DNA of 64,000 nucleotides from a bacterium OL-1 (GCA_000752675.2 LM994626.1:800666-864665), one strand, 5' to 3'; shown: positions 22,940 through 33,570, counted from the stretch's first letter. Made by a program: numbers and translations. The notes: a model not told the origin generated them from the letters alone.

Positions 22940-24574
22940 TTGGCCGAGAGAAGAAGGCACCACCGTCGCATGTCGTCTGAGGAGCAGGACCGCCTCTCCG
23001 TAGAGCGCTACGGCACGGGCGGCGGCCGGAACGCAGCCGGCTCTGACGCGCACCAGCTCCACAGCACCCCACTCGTGCAGGGTCGCCACGTAGAGGCGAG
23101 CCCTCACGCACATGTCAGTCGCACAGAGGGCGAGGCCCATGCGGCCCACCTGCGTGGTGGCGAGCTTGACGAGATGGACCATGCCGCATCCCGCGCGGAC
23201 GGCGTTGGCTACTACGTCTCCAAGCGCAGGCAGGCAAAGCGCAGCCATCGCGCGCTCAAGGTCGTGGTAATTTCGCTTGTCGCCGTTCTTGCCGCGGCGG
23301 GTGCAGCCTTTGCTTGGTATATCAACAGCATCAACAGCAAGCTCTCCAAGGGCATCGACTCGAGCCTCCTCAACCAGCTTGTTGCCCCCACCAAGACGGA
23401 CGACCCCTTCTACATGCTTCTTCTCGGCGTTGACCAGGACGAGGAGCGTACGGAGGAGTGGGGCGCAGACCAGTCGAACTTCCGCACGGACTCCATCATC
23501 CTCGTGCGCGTTGACCCGCCCAACAAGAAGGTCACGCTCATCTCGATTCCCCGAGACACCATGGTCGATATGGGTGAGCACGGAACGCAGAAGATTAACG
23601 CTGCATACTCGTTTGGCGGCGCCTCCTACATGGTCGAACAGGTCTCCAAGCTCGCGGGCGTGAACATCTCGCACTACGCCGAACTCAACTTTGAGCAGTT
23701 CACCTCGATTGTCGACACGCTCGGTGGCGTGGAGGTCACGCTTCCCGTGGCCGTCTCGGACATGGAGTACTCCGGCATCGACCTGCCTGCCGGAACCCAG
23801 ACCCTCAACGGCGAGCAGGCCCTCGGCCTCTGCCGCAGCCGCCACGCCTATGACGCCTACGGCGGCGGTGACTTCTACCGCTCCGCCAACCAACGCATGG
23901 TCATCGCGGCAATCATCCGCAAGGTCCTCGAGAGCGACCCCACCTCGTGGCCCAATCTCATCTCCCAGCTGGCAGATAGCGTAACCACGGACCTCTCGGC
24001 AACAGAAATCCTCTCCCTTGCCAACCAGTTCAAAGACCTCGACACCGAGAACGACATCTACTCTGGCTCGGTGCCCACCACGTCGCAGTACATCAACAAC
24101 CTCTGGTACGAGGTCGTGGACGAGGACGCCTGGAAGACCATGATGGAGCGCACTGACGCAGGCGAGACGCCCTACTCGGACTCCTCGCAGGACTTCACCG
24201 CGGGCGTTGCCGGTTCCGTGAGCACGAGTACGGACAGCTCGAGTTCCTCAGACACCACCAGCACCAGCTCGGACCCCGTCTACTCGGGAACGGTACTGGT
24301 ACTCAATGGCACCACCACGCAGGGTCTTGCCTCGAGCGCAACCAACGTGCTCACGCAGGCCGGCTACTCCGCCATCGCAGGCAATGCGGACTCAACGAGC
24401 CACACGACCACGACCATCGTCTACAACACGAGCAAGACCTCCTCGGCTCTGGGCGAGGCCATGGGCGTTGCCGAGAAGCTCGGGCTTTCCGTGACCCCCA
24501 CCGAGAATCCCGGAACCTACTCCGACAACTACGACGTGGTGGTTATTCTCGGCAGCGACTACAAGGGGAAGTAG
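22940..24574 (+). CDS. LytR-CpsA-Psr family cell-wall glycopolymer transferase
   Basis: A 544-aa protein attaching undecaprenyl-linked glycopolymers to peptidoglycan. It has a cytoplasmic charged tail (about 1-100), one membrane segment (about 103-127, VVVISLVAVLAAAGAAFAWYI), and an extracellular LCP domain (about 150-345) with the conserved acidic/arginine residues in FRTDSIILVRVDP, SIPRDTMV and LCRSRHAYDAYGGGD. A Ser/Thr-rich linker (about 420-455) and a LytR_C domain (about 455-540) follow. TTG 22940 lies behind AGGGGG; ATG 22970 is the alternative start. A bidirectional terminator follows. Confidence 0.93.
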   Translation: MAERRRHHRRMSSEEQDRLSVERYGTGGGRNAAGSDAHQLHSTPLVQGRHVEASPHAHVSRTEGEAHAAHLRGGELDEMDHAASRADGVGYYVSKRRQAKRSHRALKVVVISLVAVLAAAGAAFAWYINSINSKLSKGIDSSLLNQLVAPTKTDDPFYMLLLGVDQDEERTEEWGADQSNFRTDSIILVRVDPPNKKVTLISIPRDTMVDMGEHGTQKINAAYSFGGASYMVEQVSKLAGVNISHYAELNFEQFTSIVDTLGGVEVTLPVAVSDMEYSGIDLPAGTQTLNGEQALGLCRSRHAYDAYGGGDFYRSANQRMVIAAIIRKVLESDPTSWPNLISQLADSVTTDLSATEILSLANQFKDLDTENDIYSGSVPTTSQYINNLWYEVVDEDAWKTMMERTDAGETPYSDSSQDFTAGVAGSVSTSTDSSSSSDTTSTSSDPVYSGTVLVLNGTTTQGLASSATNVLTQAGYSAIAGNADSTSHTTTTIVYNTSKTSSALGEAMGVAEKLGLSVTPTENPGTYSDNYDVVVILGSDYKGK

Positions 24575-24598
24575 CCACATCCGCGCTCAAGGTTATAG

Positions 24599-24633
24599 GA
24601 GAGGGGCTCCCGACATTGTCAGGAGCCCCTCTC
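24599..24633. terminator. Bidirectional terminator between lcp and ychF
   Basis: GAGAGGGGCTCC (24599-24610) pairs with GGAGCCCCTCTC (24622-24633). It lies between two convergent gene ends. Confidence 0.8.
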
Positions 24634-24667
24634 TTGCTGCATCCAGTGCCTCGCGATAGTTTCTTGG

Positions 24668-25741
24668 CTACACGTTGAAGCGGAAGACCATCACGTCGCC
24701 GTCCTGGACCACGTAGTCCTTGCCCTCCATGCGCAGGCGACCGGCATCACGCGCACCGGACTCACCGCCCAGATTGACGTAGTCCTCATAGCTGATCGTC
24801 TCGGCCTTGATGAAGCCCTTCTCGAAGTCGGAGTGAATGACGCCGGCCGCCTCGGGAGCCTTTGCGCCAATGCGAACCGTCCAGGCACGGACCTCCTTGG
24901 GGCCCGCGGTGAAGAAGCTCTGGAGACCCAGCAGGTGGTATGCCGCGCGAGCCAGCGTCTCGAGGCCGGAGTGCTCGAGCCCCATGGACGCCAGGTACTC
25001 GGCCGCCTCTTCTGGGTCGAGGTCGGCAAGCTCTGCCTCTACCTCGGCGCAGATGGGGATGGCATCCTGGCCGTTGATCTGGAGCTTCTCGCCCAGCTGG
25101 TCCTCGTCGCAGTTGGCCACGTAGAGAATGGGCTTCATGGTGAGCAGGAAGAGGTCATGGGCGGCGGCGCGCTCGTCGTCGGTCATGTCCATCTCTGCCG
25201 CGCGATGCCCCTCGTTGAGCCACGCCTGCAGGCGCTTTGCCACCTCGAGACGCGGCGCCATCTCCTTGTCGCGCTTGGCCTCCTTCTCCAGCTTGGGGAT
25301 GGAGCGCTCGAGCGAGCCCAGGTCCGCAAGGACAAGCTCGGTCTGGATGGTGTCAACGTCTGCCGCCGGGTCGACAAACGCGCCGGTACGGCCCGTCTCG
25401 CGCATGACGTTGGGATCCTTGAAGAAGCGGACAACCTCGCAGATGGCATCGCAGTTGCGGATGTTCGCCAGGAACTGGTTGCCAAGGCCCTCGCCCTCGT
25501 TGGCGCCCTTCACCAGGCCGGCGATGTCAACGAACTCGACCGTGGCGGGCACGATCTTTGCAGGGTGCACCATCTCGGCGAGTTTGTTGAGGCGCTCGTC
25601 GGGGACGTCCACCACGCCCACGTTTGGATCGATGGTGGCAAAGGGGTAGTTTGCCGCAAGCCCGCCCTTGCGGGTAAGCGCGGTGAACAGGGTCGACTTG
25701 CCCACGTTGGGAAGTCCCACGATGCCGATGGATAGTGACAC
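24668..25741 (-). CDS. ychF: Obg-like ATPase YchF
   Basis: A 357-aa translation-associated P-loop NTPase. It starts at GTG 25741 behind GAAGGAGAG. G1 is GLPNVGKST. The G4 position reads NCDE rather than NKxD, the change that gives YchF its ATP preference. FVDIAGLVKGANEGEGLGNQF is the switch II segment. A coiled-coil insert lies around 130-200 and the C-terminal TGS domain ends GDVMVFRFNV. It is involved in ribosome binding and stress responses. It is adjacent to the ferredoxin-like gene. Confidence 0.96.
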   Translation of the reverse strand: MSLSIGIVGLPNVGKSTLFTALTRKGGLAANYPFATIDPNVGVVDVPDERLNKLAEMVHPAKIVPATVEFVDIAGLVKGANEGEGLGNQFLANIRNCDAICEVVRFFKDPNVMRETGRTGAFVDPAADVDTIQTELVLADLGSLERSIPKLEKEAKRDKEMAPRLEVAKRLQAWLNEGHRAAEMDMTDDERAAAHDLFLLTMKPILYVANCDEDQLGEKLQINGQDAIPICAEVEAELADLDPEEAAEYLASMGLEHSGLETLARAAYHLLGLQSFFTAGPKEVRAWTVRIGAKAPEAAGVIHSDFEKGFIKAETISYEDYVNLGGESGARDAGRLRMEGKDYVVQDGDVMVFRFNV

Positions 25742-25786
25742 GGTGTCTCTCCTTCTTGGCCTTGGCCTCTTGCCAGTGGCCTCTTG

Positions 25787-27064
25787 CTACTTCTTGCTAT
25801 CGTCCAGCTTCTCAAGGGTGTCAGCCGCCTTGGAGAGCTGCTTCTTGCCCTGCTCCATGAGTCGCTGGGCCTCCGCCTTGGCCTTTGCCTTCTGACGCGC
25901 GATCTCCTCGGCGTTCTTGTCAGGAACGACCAGCTCGCTTGCGTCCTGCGGCCGCATGGAGAGCGCGCCCTCGGGGCATGCCTTCACACAGGCGGCGCAG
26001 TTCACACAGTACGCGGCCATGGTGTGCACGTGGCCGTTATCGTCGAGGTCGAGGGCGTGCGTCACGCACACCTTGGCGCAGTCACCGCAGGACGTGCAGA
26101 GGTCCGGGTCAACCACGGGCACGTCCAGGCTGATGTCTGTTGCCAGCTCCTGGTCATGCTGGAGGCCGCCCATCATGAGCTTGCGATTCTGCGTGAGGAT
26201 GCGCTGGCGGTTCTGGTTGGTCTTTGCGCCCACCGCGTTCTCCAGCTGACGCTGCAGCTCGTTCAGGCGGTTGGCGTGATCGGTTATCTTCTTGGCAACC
26301 GCCTGGGCGCCGGCGAGCTTGGGGCTCGAGCGCGTCACGAGGTTCTCGGTTGCATGGATGGCGGAGCTCACAAACTGGCTGCGGCGATACTCGCGCGTGA
26401 ACTCGTGCGTAAGGTTGTCCTTGTCGACCTCAAGGCCAACCGCGGACTTGGCCCACTCCTCCGCCGTTCCGATGGCCTCGGTGTAGAAGTCCTCGCCCGT
26501 GGTGGTGCGGCAGCGGTCGCAGATGCCAAGCGGCAGGTAGACAGACACGTTGGTGTAGTCAACGAGGATAGAGAACCACAGGTCGCGCGAGACCATGCCC
26601 ACGCACGGGAGGAGAATCTCGTTGGGCTTGGGGAGGCGCTTCAGGGCACGGGTGCACGTGACGTAGCACTGCTCGTACGCCGAAGCCGCGCGGGCGATGT
26701 TGTCGTAGAGCTGCTTGGCCATGTGGCGACGCGTGTTGAAGACCTCGGTGGGACACGCGGCCTGGCAGAGACCGCACTTGCGGCAGGAGTCCGTGATTGT
26801 CACAGACTTGTTGTGGATGTCAATCGAGTTGGTGGGGCACACGTCCAGGCAGACGGAGCACACGTCGTCGCGCTCCGCAGCAGTGCGCAGGCAGCGGCTG
26901 GAGTTGCACCAGGGCTTCTCCTTGTAATCCGCCGGGTCGAATACCTTGCGCTGGCTTGGGTCCTGGGCAAGCGAGTCCGCGATGCCCGCAAACGGGTTTT
27001 GGACTGCCTGCCAGTTATCCTGGATGTCGATGATGTCATCGAGAATGTCACGCTTCTGTGGCAT
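25787..27064 (-). CDS. Multi-cluster 4Fe-4S ferredoxin-type protein
   Basis: A 425-aa cytoplasmic protein with ATG 27064 behind GGGGAGAGG. It carries four Cys-rich 4Fe-4S motifs: CSVCLDVCP and CRKCGLCQAACP near residues 63-105, and CTSCGDCAKVC and CVNCAACVKACP near 325-375. The N-terminal pair is followed by a domain with further Cys pairs (CYVTC, CDRC). The C-terminus is a Lys/Ala-rich helix. It looks like an electron-transfer hub protein of anaerobes, but no catalytic domain is recognised and the partner oxidoreductase is unknown. In-frame sequence upstream of 27064 is low-complexity and not coding-like. Confidence 0.8.
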   Translation of the reverse strand: MPQKRDILDDIIDIQDNWQAVQNPFAGIADSLAQDPSQRKVFDPADYKEKPWCNSSRCLRTAAERDDVCSVCLDVCPTNSIDIHNKSVTITDSCRKCGLCQAACPTEVFNTRRHMAKQLYDNIARAASAYEQCYVTCTRALKRLPKPNEILLPCVGMVSRDLWFSILVDYTNVSVYLPLGICDRCRTTTGEDFYTEAIGTAEEWAKSAVGLEVDKDNLTHEFTREYRRSQFVSSAIHATENLVTRSSPKLAGAQAVAKKITDHANRLNELQRQLENAVGAKTNQNRQRILTQNRKLMMGGLQHDQELATDISLDVPVVDPDLCTSCGDCAKVCVTHALDLDDNGHVHTMAAYCVNCAACVKACPEGALSMRPQDASELVVPDKNAEEIARQKAKAKAEAQRLMEQGKKQLSKAADTLEKLDDSKK

Positions 27065-27261
27065 CGCCTCTCCCCTCTTCTCGGCGGGGTGACCGCACGC
27101 AGCTCCCCCGCGGTGCGTGTGCCTGCACACGCAACCGTTACATTGTACCGTCCGTCGGCGAGAAGCCCACCCACAGGCGAGAAGCGCACAAGGAAGGGAC
27201 CTGTGGGTCTCTCCTTGCGTTTGGCGGGAATCCTGCAGGAGCTGCAGGGGCGCTGCGTGAT

Positions 27262-27329
27262 CTGTGGGGAAGAAAATCGACAGTTTTGGCTGTTCAAGGA
27301 CACCAAAGCGTCTAATTTCAGCCCCACAG
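27262..27329. repeat. 68-bp imperfect palindrome
   Basis: CTGTGGGG at 27262 is mirrored by CCCCACAG at 27322-27329, with inner partly complementary stretches (AAAAT/AATTT, TTTTGG/CCAAAG). It is not coding and looks like a dispersed intergenic element. No second copy was found in the window. Confidence 0.5.
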
Positions 27330-27350
27330 CCAAGGCAGACAGCCTGTAAC

Positions 27351-27388
27351 GGAAAAAGGCCCCGGGTGCCACATGGCACTCGGGGTCC
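27351..27388 (-). terminator. Rho-independent terminator of groL
   Basis: On the minus strand, GGACCCCGAGTGCCA pairs with TGGCACCCGGGGCC and TTTTTCC follows. Confidence 0.85.
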
Positions 27389-27445
27389 TGAGGTTCGCTC
27401 GGTCGAGTCGCATGACCGAGGAGCGGTACCGGGGCTGTCTAGCCC

Positions 27446-29131
<1,686 letters not shown>

Positions 29132-29152
29132 CTAGCGAGCAGCTCGCGCGAG

Positions 29153-29443
29153 CTACTCCTCAATAATGGCGTAGATGTCGTCCGCACGGAGGAGCAGGAA
29201 GTCCTCGCCGTCGACCTTGACCTCGTTGCCACCGAACTTGCCGTAGAACACCTCGTCGCCGGCCTTGACGTCAACGGGGATGCGGTTGCCGTCCTGATCG
29301 CGCTTGCCCTCGCCCACAGCGACGACCTTGCCGCGCTGCGGCTTCTCCTGGGCGCCCGAGGAGATGTAGAGACCAGAAGAGGTCTTCTCCTCCTTGGGTG
29401 CGGGCTTGACGAGGACGCGGTCTCCCAGCGGCTTAAGAGTCAT
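29153..29443 (-). CDS. groS: Co-chaperonin GroES
   Basis: The 96-aa lid of the GroEL chamber. ATG 29443 is favoured by AGGAGG eight bases upstream. The sequence has LKPLGDRVLVKP at the start, the mobile loop region EEKTSSGLYI, and the GDEVFYGKFGGNEVKVDGEDFLLLRADDIYAII end typical of the family. A GC palindrome lies just upstream in its leader. No CIRCE (HrcA) element is visible before the gene. Confidence 0.98.
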   Translation of the reverse strand: MTLKPLGDRVLVKPAPKEEKTSSGLYISSGAQEKPQRGKVVAVGEGKRDQDGNRIPVDVKAGDEVFYGKFGGNEVKVDGEDFLLLRADDIYAIIEE

Positions 29444-29464
29444 AACCAAGAACCTCCTTTTAGG

Positions 29465-29478
29465 GCGCCGTACGGCGC
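29465..29478 (-). promoter_or_regulatory. GC palindrome in the groES leader
   Basis: GCGCCGTACGGCGC sits about 20 bases before the groES start, just upstream of its AGGAGG. It could form a small hairpin that affects translation or mRNA stability. There is no direct evidence for heat control. Confidence 0.4.
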
Positions 29479-29838
29479 TTGAACCTGTGACGGCGGGCGC
29501 GTGGCCGCGCCATCCAATCCAACGCTCAACTATGTACCCATCCGATTGGGGTTATACCGTCGAGATGAGAAAAATCTTACGAATGAGACTTAGATTTTCT
29601 AACTGGTGAGGGACTAGGGACTTGATATTGGCGCCTTTCTCGGCTGGTGCGCGGGTGGCCTTCCGCGAACTTCCCCTGCAGCAACGCACTCTCCGGTGCC
29701 GCGCCCTTGCTGGAGGCTCAACCCCCGTCAATCCGCACCGTCTCACGCCTACGACAAATCACCGCAGCTCGCGGCATTAAGCTTGCTCGCAATGCGTACA
29801 ATGGGATGCACGTCAGGCACCGAGGAAACGGGGATTGC
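29479..29838. other. Divergent upstream region of groESL and xpt
   Basis: About 360 bp without a gene. It contains the palindrome TTAGATTTTCTAA (29590-29602) and AT-rich promoter-like sequences, for example GTATAAC towards groES on the minus strand and TACAAT at 29798-29803 towards xpt. Neither CIRCE, HAIR nor a purine riboswitch pattern was found. Confidence 0.4.
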
Positions 29839-30417
29839 ATGCGGGAGCTCGAGGAGAGGATCAAGCAGGAGGGCATCGTCCGCGAGGGCAATGTGCTCAA
29901 GGTGGACAGCTTTCTCAATCACCAGTGCGATGTCGCGCTGTACGCGGACATGGGTGACGAGTGGGCGCGGCGCTTTGCCGGCCGGCCTGTCGACAAGATT
30001 CTGACCATCGAGGCCTCGGGCATTGGCATTGCCTGCGTCGCAGCCACGCGCTTCAACAACACCCCCGTGGTCTTCGCGCGCAAGTCGCAGTCCATCAACC
30101 TTGATGGCGAGCAGTACGTTGCCCGCGTGCACAGTTACACCCACGGCAACGACAACACGGTCATTGTTGCCAAGCGCTTCCTCAACAAGGGCGAGCATGT
30201 CCTCATCATCGACGACTTCCTGGCCAACGGGTGCGCACTCGACGGCCTCATCGAGATCTGCGAGCAGGCCGGAGCCATTGTCGAAGGCATTGGCATCGCT
30301 GTCGAGAAGGGCTTCCAGCCCGGCGGCAAGCGCCTGCGTGAGAAGGGCTTTGACGTGCAGTCTCTTGCCATCGTGAAGTCCATGGACGCAAAGACCGGCG
30401 AGATTGAGTTCGAGTAG
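29839..30417 (+). CDS. xpt: Xanthine phosphoribosyltransferase
   Basis: A 192-aa purine salvage enzyme converting xanthine and PRPP to XMP, which GuaA (21103) can turn into GMP. ATG 29839 gives the normal family length (about 190). The PRPP-binding motif is [13 protein letters not shown], and the active-site loop is [17 protein letters not shown]. The N-terminal [11 protein letters not shown] is typical for Xpt. An upstream in-frame extension is rejected as non-family. A strong terminator follows. Confidence 0.95.
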   Translation: MRELEERIKQEGIVREGNVLKVDSFLNHQCDVALYADMGDEWARRFAGRPVDKILTIEASGIGIACVAATRFNNTPVVFARKSQSINLDGEQYVARVHSYTHGNDNTVIVAKRFLNKGEHVLIIDDFLANGCALDGLIEICEQAGAIVEGIGIAVEKGFQPGGKRLREKGFDVQSLAIVKSMDAKTGEIEFE

Positions 30418-30454
30418 CCGCCCGCATCAGGTGATGCGTCAAACCCAACCGCAC

Positions 30455-30490
30455 AAGCAAGGGGCCCGCACGCTGCGGGCCCCTTGCTTT
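30455..30490. terminator. Strong bidirectional terminator
   Basis: AAGCAAGGGGCCCGCA (30455-30470) pairs perfectly with 30474-30489 around a CGC loop, with T residues after it. It serves both xpt and the convergent nadE. Confidence 0.92.
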
Positions 30491-32415
30491 TACAGCTCCT
30501 CCAGTTCGCGCAGCCAGAGCGTGGCACAGGCATCCGACGGCATGCGCAGGTCCCCCCTGGGCGAGACGGCCGCCGAGCCAACCTTTGGCCCGTCCGGCAG
30601 ACAGCTGCGCTTGAACTGCTGGGCAAAGTAGCGCCGGTAGAAGGTCTTCTCCCACTTGAGGATCGTCGCGTCGTCGTAGGTGTCGCCAAGCGCGTAGCGC
30701 GCCAGACGGTACGCCTTGCGGGGCGGCGTCCCGCGGCGCAGGACCTCGTACAGGAAGAAGTCGTGCAGCTCGTAGGGGCCAACAAGGTCCTCGGTGCGCT
30801 GGGCAATGGTGCCGTCCTTCTCGGCGGGCAAAAGCTCCGGCGAGACGGGTGTGTCCAGGACGTCGTAGAGGACCCGAGCTTCCTCGTCGTTTCCGCAGGT
30901 ATCGGCCACGTAGCGCACAAGGTGACGCACGAGGGTCTTGGGCACGCTCGCGTTGACGGCATACATCGACATGTGGTCGCCGTTGTAGGTGGCCCAGCCA
31001 AGTGCCAGCTCGGAGAGGTCGCCGGTGCCAACCACCAGGCCGCCCTCCTGGTTGGCAATATCCATGAGCACCTGCGTGCGCTCTCGCGCCTGGCTGTTCT
31101 CGTACGTGACGTCGTGGACGGACTCGTCATGGCCAATATCTGAGAAGTGCTGGCGCACGGCGTCGGAGATGTTGACCTCGCGCAGGTCGCAACCGAGGGC
31201 GTCGGCAAGCGTCGTAGCGTTGCCGTGTGTACGCCCGGTGGTGCCAAACCCGGGCATAGTCACAGCAATGATGCCAATGCGGTCAAGGTCAAGCAGGTCA
31301 AACGCGCGGGCGCACACCAGGAGCGCCAGCGTGGAATCAAGCCCGCCGGAGACACCGATAACCACGTGGCTCGAGTGCGTGTGTGCAAGTCGTTTGGCCA
31401 GTCCGCGCGCCTGGATGCTCAGGACGTCCTCGCACCTCTCGGCGCGGCGCTCCGCGTCTGAGGGAACAAACGGGTGCGGGTCGACAAAGCGCGTGAGCGT
31501 AGTGGCACTGGGCGTGAGCGAGAAGTGCGCGACCGTATAGCCCATCGCCTCGGGCGCCGGAGCGGTGACAAAGGTGGACATGCGGCGGCGCTCCTCGCAG
31601 AGAAAGGCTACGTCGACCTCGCTTGTTGCGGCGCCGGTGCCAAAGGGCTCCGCCTCCGCGAGCATGCGGCCGTTCTCGGCAATCATGTCGTGGCCGCCAA
31701 AGACCAGGTCCTGCGTGGACTCGCCGTTGCCGGCGGACGCGTACACGTACCCGCAGATAAGACGCGCCGACTGACCGCTAACCAAGCTGCGACGGTAATC
31801 CGCCTTGCCGACGATGGCGTTGGACGCCGAGAGGTTGCAGATGAGCGTGGCGCCTGCCAACGCGTGCTGGGTCGAGGGCGGGTTGGGAATCCACAGGTCC
31901 TCGCAAATCTCGGCGGCCACCACGAGCTGCGGCAACTCGTGGCAGGCAAAGAGCTGACGGGTGCCAAAGGGCACGCCCGAGCAGCCCGCAAAGTCCACGG
32001 GCACGCAGTCCTCCGGGCCAACCGAGAAGTGGCGGGACTCGTAGAACTCGTTGTAGGTGGGGATGGCTCGCTTGGGGACAATGCCCAGCACCCTGCCGTG
32101 CGCGAGAGCGATTGCGCAGTTGTAGAGCTTGGCGTTTGCGCGGACGGGTGCGCCGAGAAGCACGAGGGCGTCGATGTGGGAGGTCCTCTGGGCAATGACG
32201 GCAACGGCCTTCTCGGCAGCGTCGAGAAGCGCGTCCTGCCAGAAGAGGTCTTCGCAGGTATACGCCGTCACGCAGAGCTCCGGAAGCACGATGACGCGCG
32301 CGCCCTCCTCGATGGCGGCATCGATCTGCCGCAGGCAGGAGTCCATGTTGTACGCCACGTCGGCAACGCGAACCTCGGGGGTCCTTGCCGCGACCTTCAC
32401 GAATCCGTCCTGCAT
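30490..32415 (-). CDS. nadE: Glutamine-dependent NAD+ synthase
   Basis: A 641-aa enzyme converting deamido-NAD to NAD with glutamine. ATG 32415 lies behind GGAGG. The N-terminal nitrilase-type glutaminase (about 1-290) has Glu in PELCVTAYTCEDL, Lys in VPKRAIPTYNEFYE and nucleophile Cys in AAEICEDLW. The C-terminal synthetase (about 320-641) has the P-loop GVSGGLDSTLALL and the TVNMPGFGTT-like segment VTMPGFGTTGRT. The reading frame stays open about 920 bases upstream, but that part runs antisense through the ABC gene and is not real. Confidence 0.96.
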   Translation of the reverse strand: MQDGFVKVAARTPEVRVADVAYNMDSCLRQIDAAIEEGARVIVLPELCVTAYTCEDLFWQDALLDAAEKAVAVIAQRTSHIDALVLLGAPVRANAKLYNCAIALAHGRVLGIVPKRAIPTYNEFYESRHFSVGPEDCVPVDFAGCSGVPFGTRQLFACHELPQLVVAAEICEDLWIPNPPSTQHALAGATLICNLSASNAIVGKADYRRSLVSGQSARLICGYVYASAGNGESTQDLVFGGHDMIAENGRMLAEAEPFGTGAATSEVDVAFLCEERRRMSTFVTAPAPEAMGYTVAHFSLTPSATTLTRFVDPHPFVPSDAERRAERCEDVLSIQARGLAKRLAHTHSSHVVIGVSGGLDSTLALLVCARAFDLLDLDRIGIIAVTMPGFGTTGRTHGNATTLADALGCDLREVNISDAVRQHFSDIGHDESVHDVTYENSQARERTQVLMDIANQEGGLVVGTGDLSELALGWATYNGDHMSMYAVNASVPKTLVRHLVRYVADTCGNDEEARVLYDVLDTPVSPELLPAEKDGTIAQRTEDLVGPYELHDFFLYEVLRRGTPPRKAYRLARYALGDTYDDATILKWEKTFYRRYFAQQFKRSCLPDGPKVGSAAVSPRGDLRMPSDACATLWLRELEEL

Positions 32416-32580
32416 CTTTCCCTCCAGGGTCTTCCGGGGGACTTGGCTGATGCGGGCCAAGGGTCTTCCCGTCTGGGACAAGAAGCCCGCCCGTATGAGA
32501 CCTAAGGGTAGCGCATCGCACGGAAGGATGGCACGGTAACAAGCGACGCCGGAACGACGCTTCTCGCAGGTCGAGATGGG

Positions 32581-32740
32581 GAAAGCGCGCCTTCGGCGAG
32601 AATATGACTCCCGAGAGCCCCTTTTGTATGTGATTGCTGCGATAACGTGCCCCCCGGCGCCAAAATGACGCCTGAGCAGCCACTTTGTACGTTGTCTCTG
32701 CAAAAACGTGCCCTCCGGCGCCAGTTGACGCCGGAGGGCA
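32581..32740. repeat. Tandem palindromic intergenic repeat, locus A
   Basis: Related units of about 55-60 bp contain the dyad GGCGCCAAAATGACGCC (32656-32672), a CACTTTGTACGT core (32680-32691) and an AACGTGCCC end, with a final dyad at 32709-32740. The same core, dyads and spacing recur in inverted orientation at 49558-49642. This marks a dispersed intergenic element family. Confidence 0.7.
32702..32740 (-). terminator. Terminator of the amino-acid ABC operon
   Basis: TGCCCTCCGGCG (32709-32720) pairs perfectly with CGCCGGAGGGCA (32729-32740). On the minus strand the stem is followed by CGTTTTTGC. It is the last dyad of the repeat locus, so the repeat seems to act as a terminator. Confidence 0.7.
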
Positions 32741-32786
32741 GATTTCGGAAGCGGACAGAAAAAGAAGGGCAGCGAGGGATGAGACC

Positions 32787-33569
32787 CTACAGGTACCGTG
32801 CGAGGAACTCGCGCGTGCGGGGCTTCTCGGGATTGGTGAAAATCTTCTCGGGGCTGCCCTTCTCGGCAATCACGCCCTTGTCCATGAACACAACCTCGTC
32901 GGAGACGCTGCGCGCGAACGCCATCTCGTGCGTCACCACGACCATGGTCATGCCCTGCGATGCCAGGCGGCGCATGACCTCCAGGACCTCGCCGGAAATC
33001 TCGGGGTCGAGGGCAGAGGTGGGCTCGTCGAAGAGCATGAGGTCGGGCTTCATGCAAAGCGCACGGGCAATGGCCACGCGCTGCTTCTGCCCGCCAGAGA
33101 GCGTGTTGACGTCGGCTCCGGCAAAGTCCGCAAGGCCCACGGAGTCGAGGTTGGCCAGCGCGACCTTCTCGGCCTGCCCCTTGGTCATCTTCTTGAGCGT
33201 CACCGGCGCAAGCGTGCAGTTGTCCAGCACATTCATGTTGTTGAACAGGTTGAAGCTCTGGAAGACCATGCCGATCTTCTCGCGCAGGGCGTTGATGTCC
33301 ACGTGCTCGGCGGCAAGGTCCTTGCCGTGGAACCACACGTGGCCGGCGTCCGGCGTCTCGAGCAGGTTAATGCAGCGCAGAAGCGTCGACTTGCCCGAAC
33401 CGGACGCGCCGATAATGGTCACTACCTGGCCGGGCATCACGGTGAGGTCAATGCCGCGAAGGACCACGTTGCCGCCAAAGGACTTCTGCAGCCCCTCGAC
33501 GCGAACCACGGCCTCCTGGGGATTGGCGGCGTCCGCAGCGGCGGCGCCCACGTTCTTCTCGTCTGCCAT
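32787..33569 (-). CDS. Amino-acid ABC transporter ATP-binding protein
   Basis: A 260-aa ATPase of the polar amino-acid (GlnQ/HisP) class that energises uptake. Walker A is GASGSGKST, the Q-loop lies in MVFQSFNLF, the ABC signature is [15 protein letters not shown], Walker B is [14 protein letters not shown], and the H-loop is [11 protein letters not shown] 30-residue charged, Ala-rich N-terminus precedes the domain. It is the last gene of a three-gene importer and starts one base after the permease stop. Confidence 0.95.
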   Translation of the reverse strand: MADEKNVGAAAADAANPQEAVVRVEGLQKSFGGNVVLRGIDLTVMPGQVVTIIGASGSGKSTLLRCINLLETPDAGHVWFHGKDLAAEHVDINALREKIGMVFQSFNLFNNMNVLDNCTLAPVTLKKMTKGQAEKVALANLDSVGLADFAGADVNTLSGGQKQRVAIARALCMKPDLMLFDEPTSALDPEISGEVLEVMRRLASQGMTMVVVTHEMAFARSVSDEVVFMDKGVIAEKGSPEKIFTNPEKPRTREFLARYL

Positions 33570-33570
33570 G

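Larger units (their letters stand above)
27065..27445. other. 381-bp gap with palindrome and terminator
   Basis: No gene is present. It holds the leader of the ferredoxin-type gene, the interrupted palindrome at 27262-27329, and the groL terminator at 27351-27388. ACCCACAG/CTGTGGGT arms (27169-27176 and 27200-27207) form another possible hairpin. Confidence 0.5.
32416..32786. other. 371-bp gap with repeat elements
   Basis: No gene is present. Positions 32416-32580 form the nadE leader; positions 32581-32740 hold tandem palindromic repeats that also provide the terminator of the ABC operon. Confidence 0.5.

Noticed and set aside
27065-27379. In-frame extension of the ferredoxin-type gene
   Set aside because: It covers the palindrome and the groL terminator, has non-coding composition, and the ATG at 27064 has a strong ribosome-binding site.
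29450-29640. CIRCE element before groESL
   Set aside because: No TTAGCACTC/GAGTGCTAA pair is present; the two palindromes found have other sequences.
29600-29838. Possible guanine/xanthine riboswitch before xpt
   Set aside because: The conserved purine aptamer loop and junction sequences are absent and the leader is short and GC-rich.
32581-32740. CRISPR-like array
   Set aside because: The units are palindromic, variable and directly joined without spacers, and no cas genes are present. They resemble REP-type elements.
32416-33336. Open in-frame extension upstream of nadE (to 948 aa)
   Set aside because: The family start and a good ribosome-binding site are at 32415; the extension runs opposite the ABC ATPase gene and through the repeat locus.
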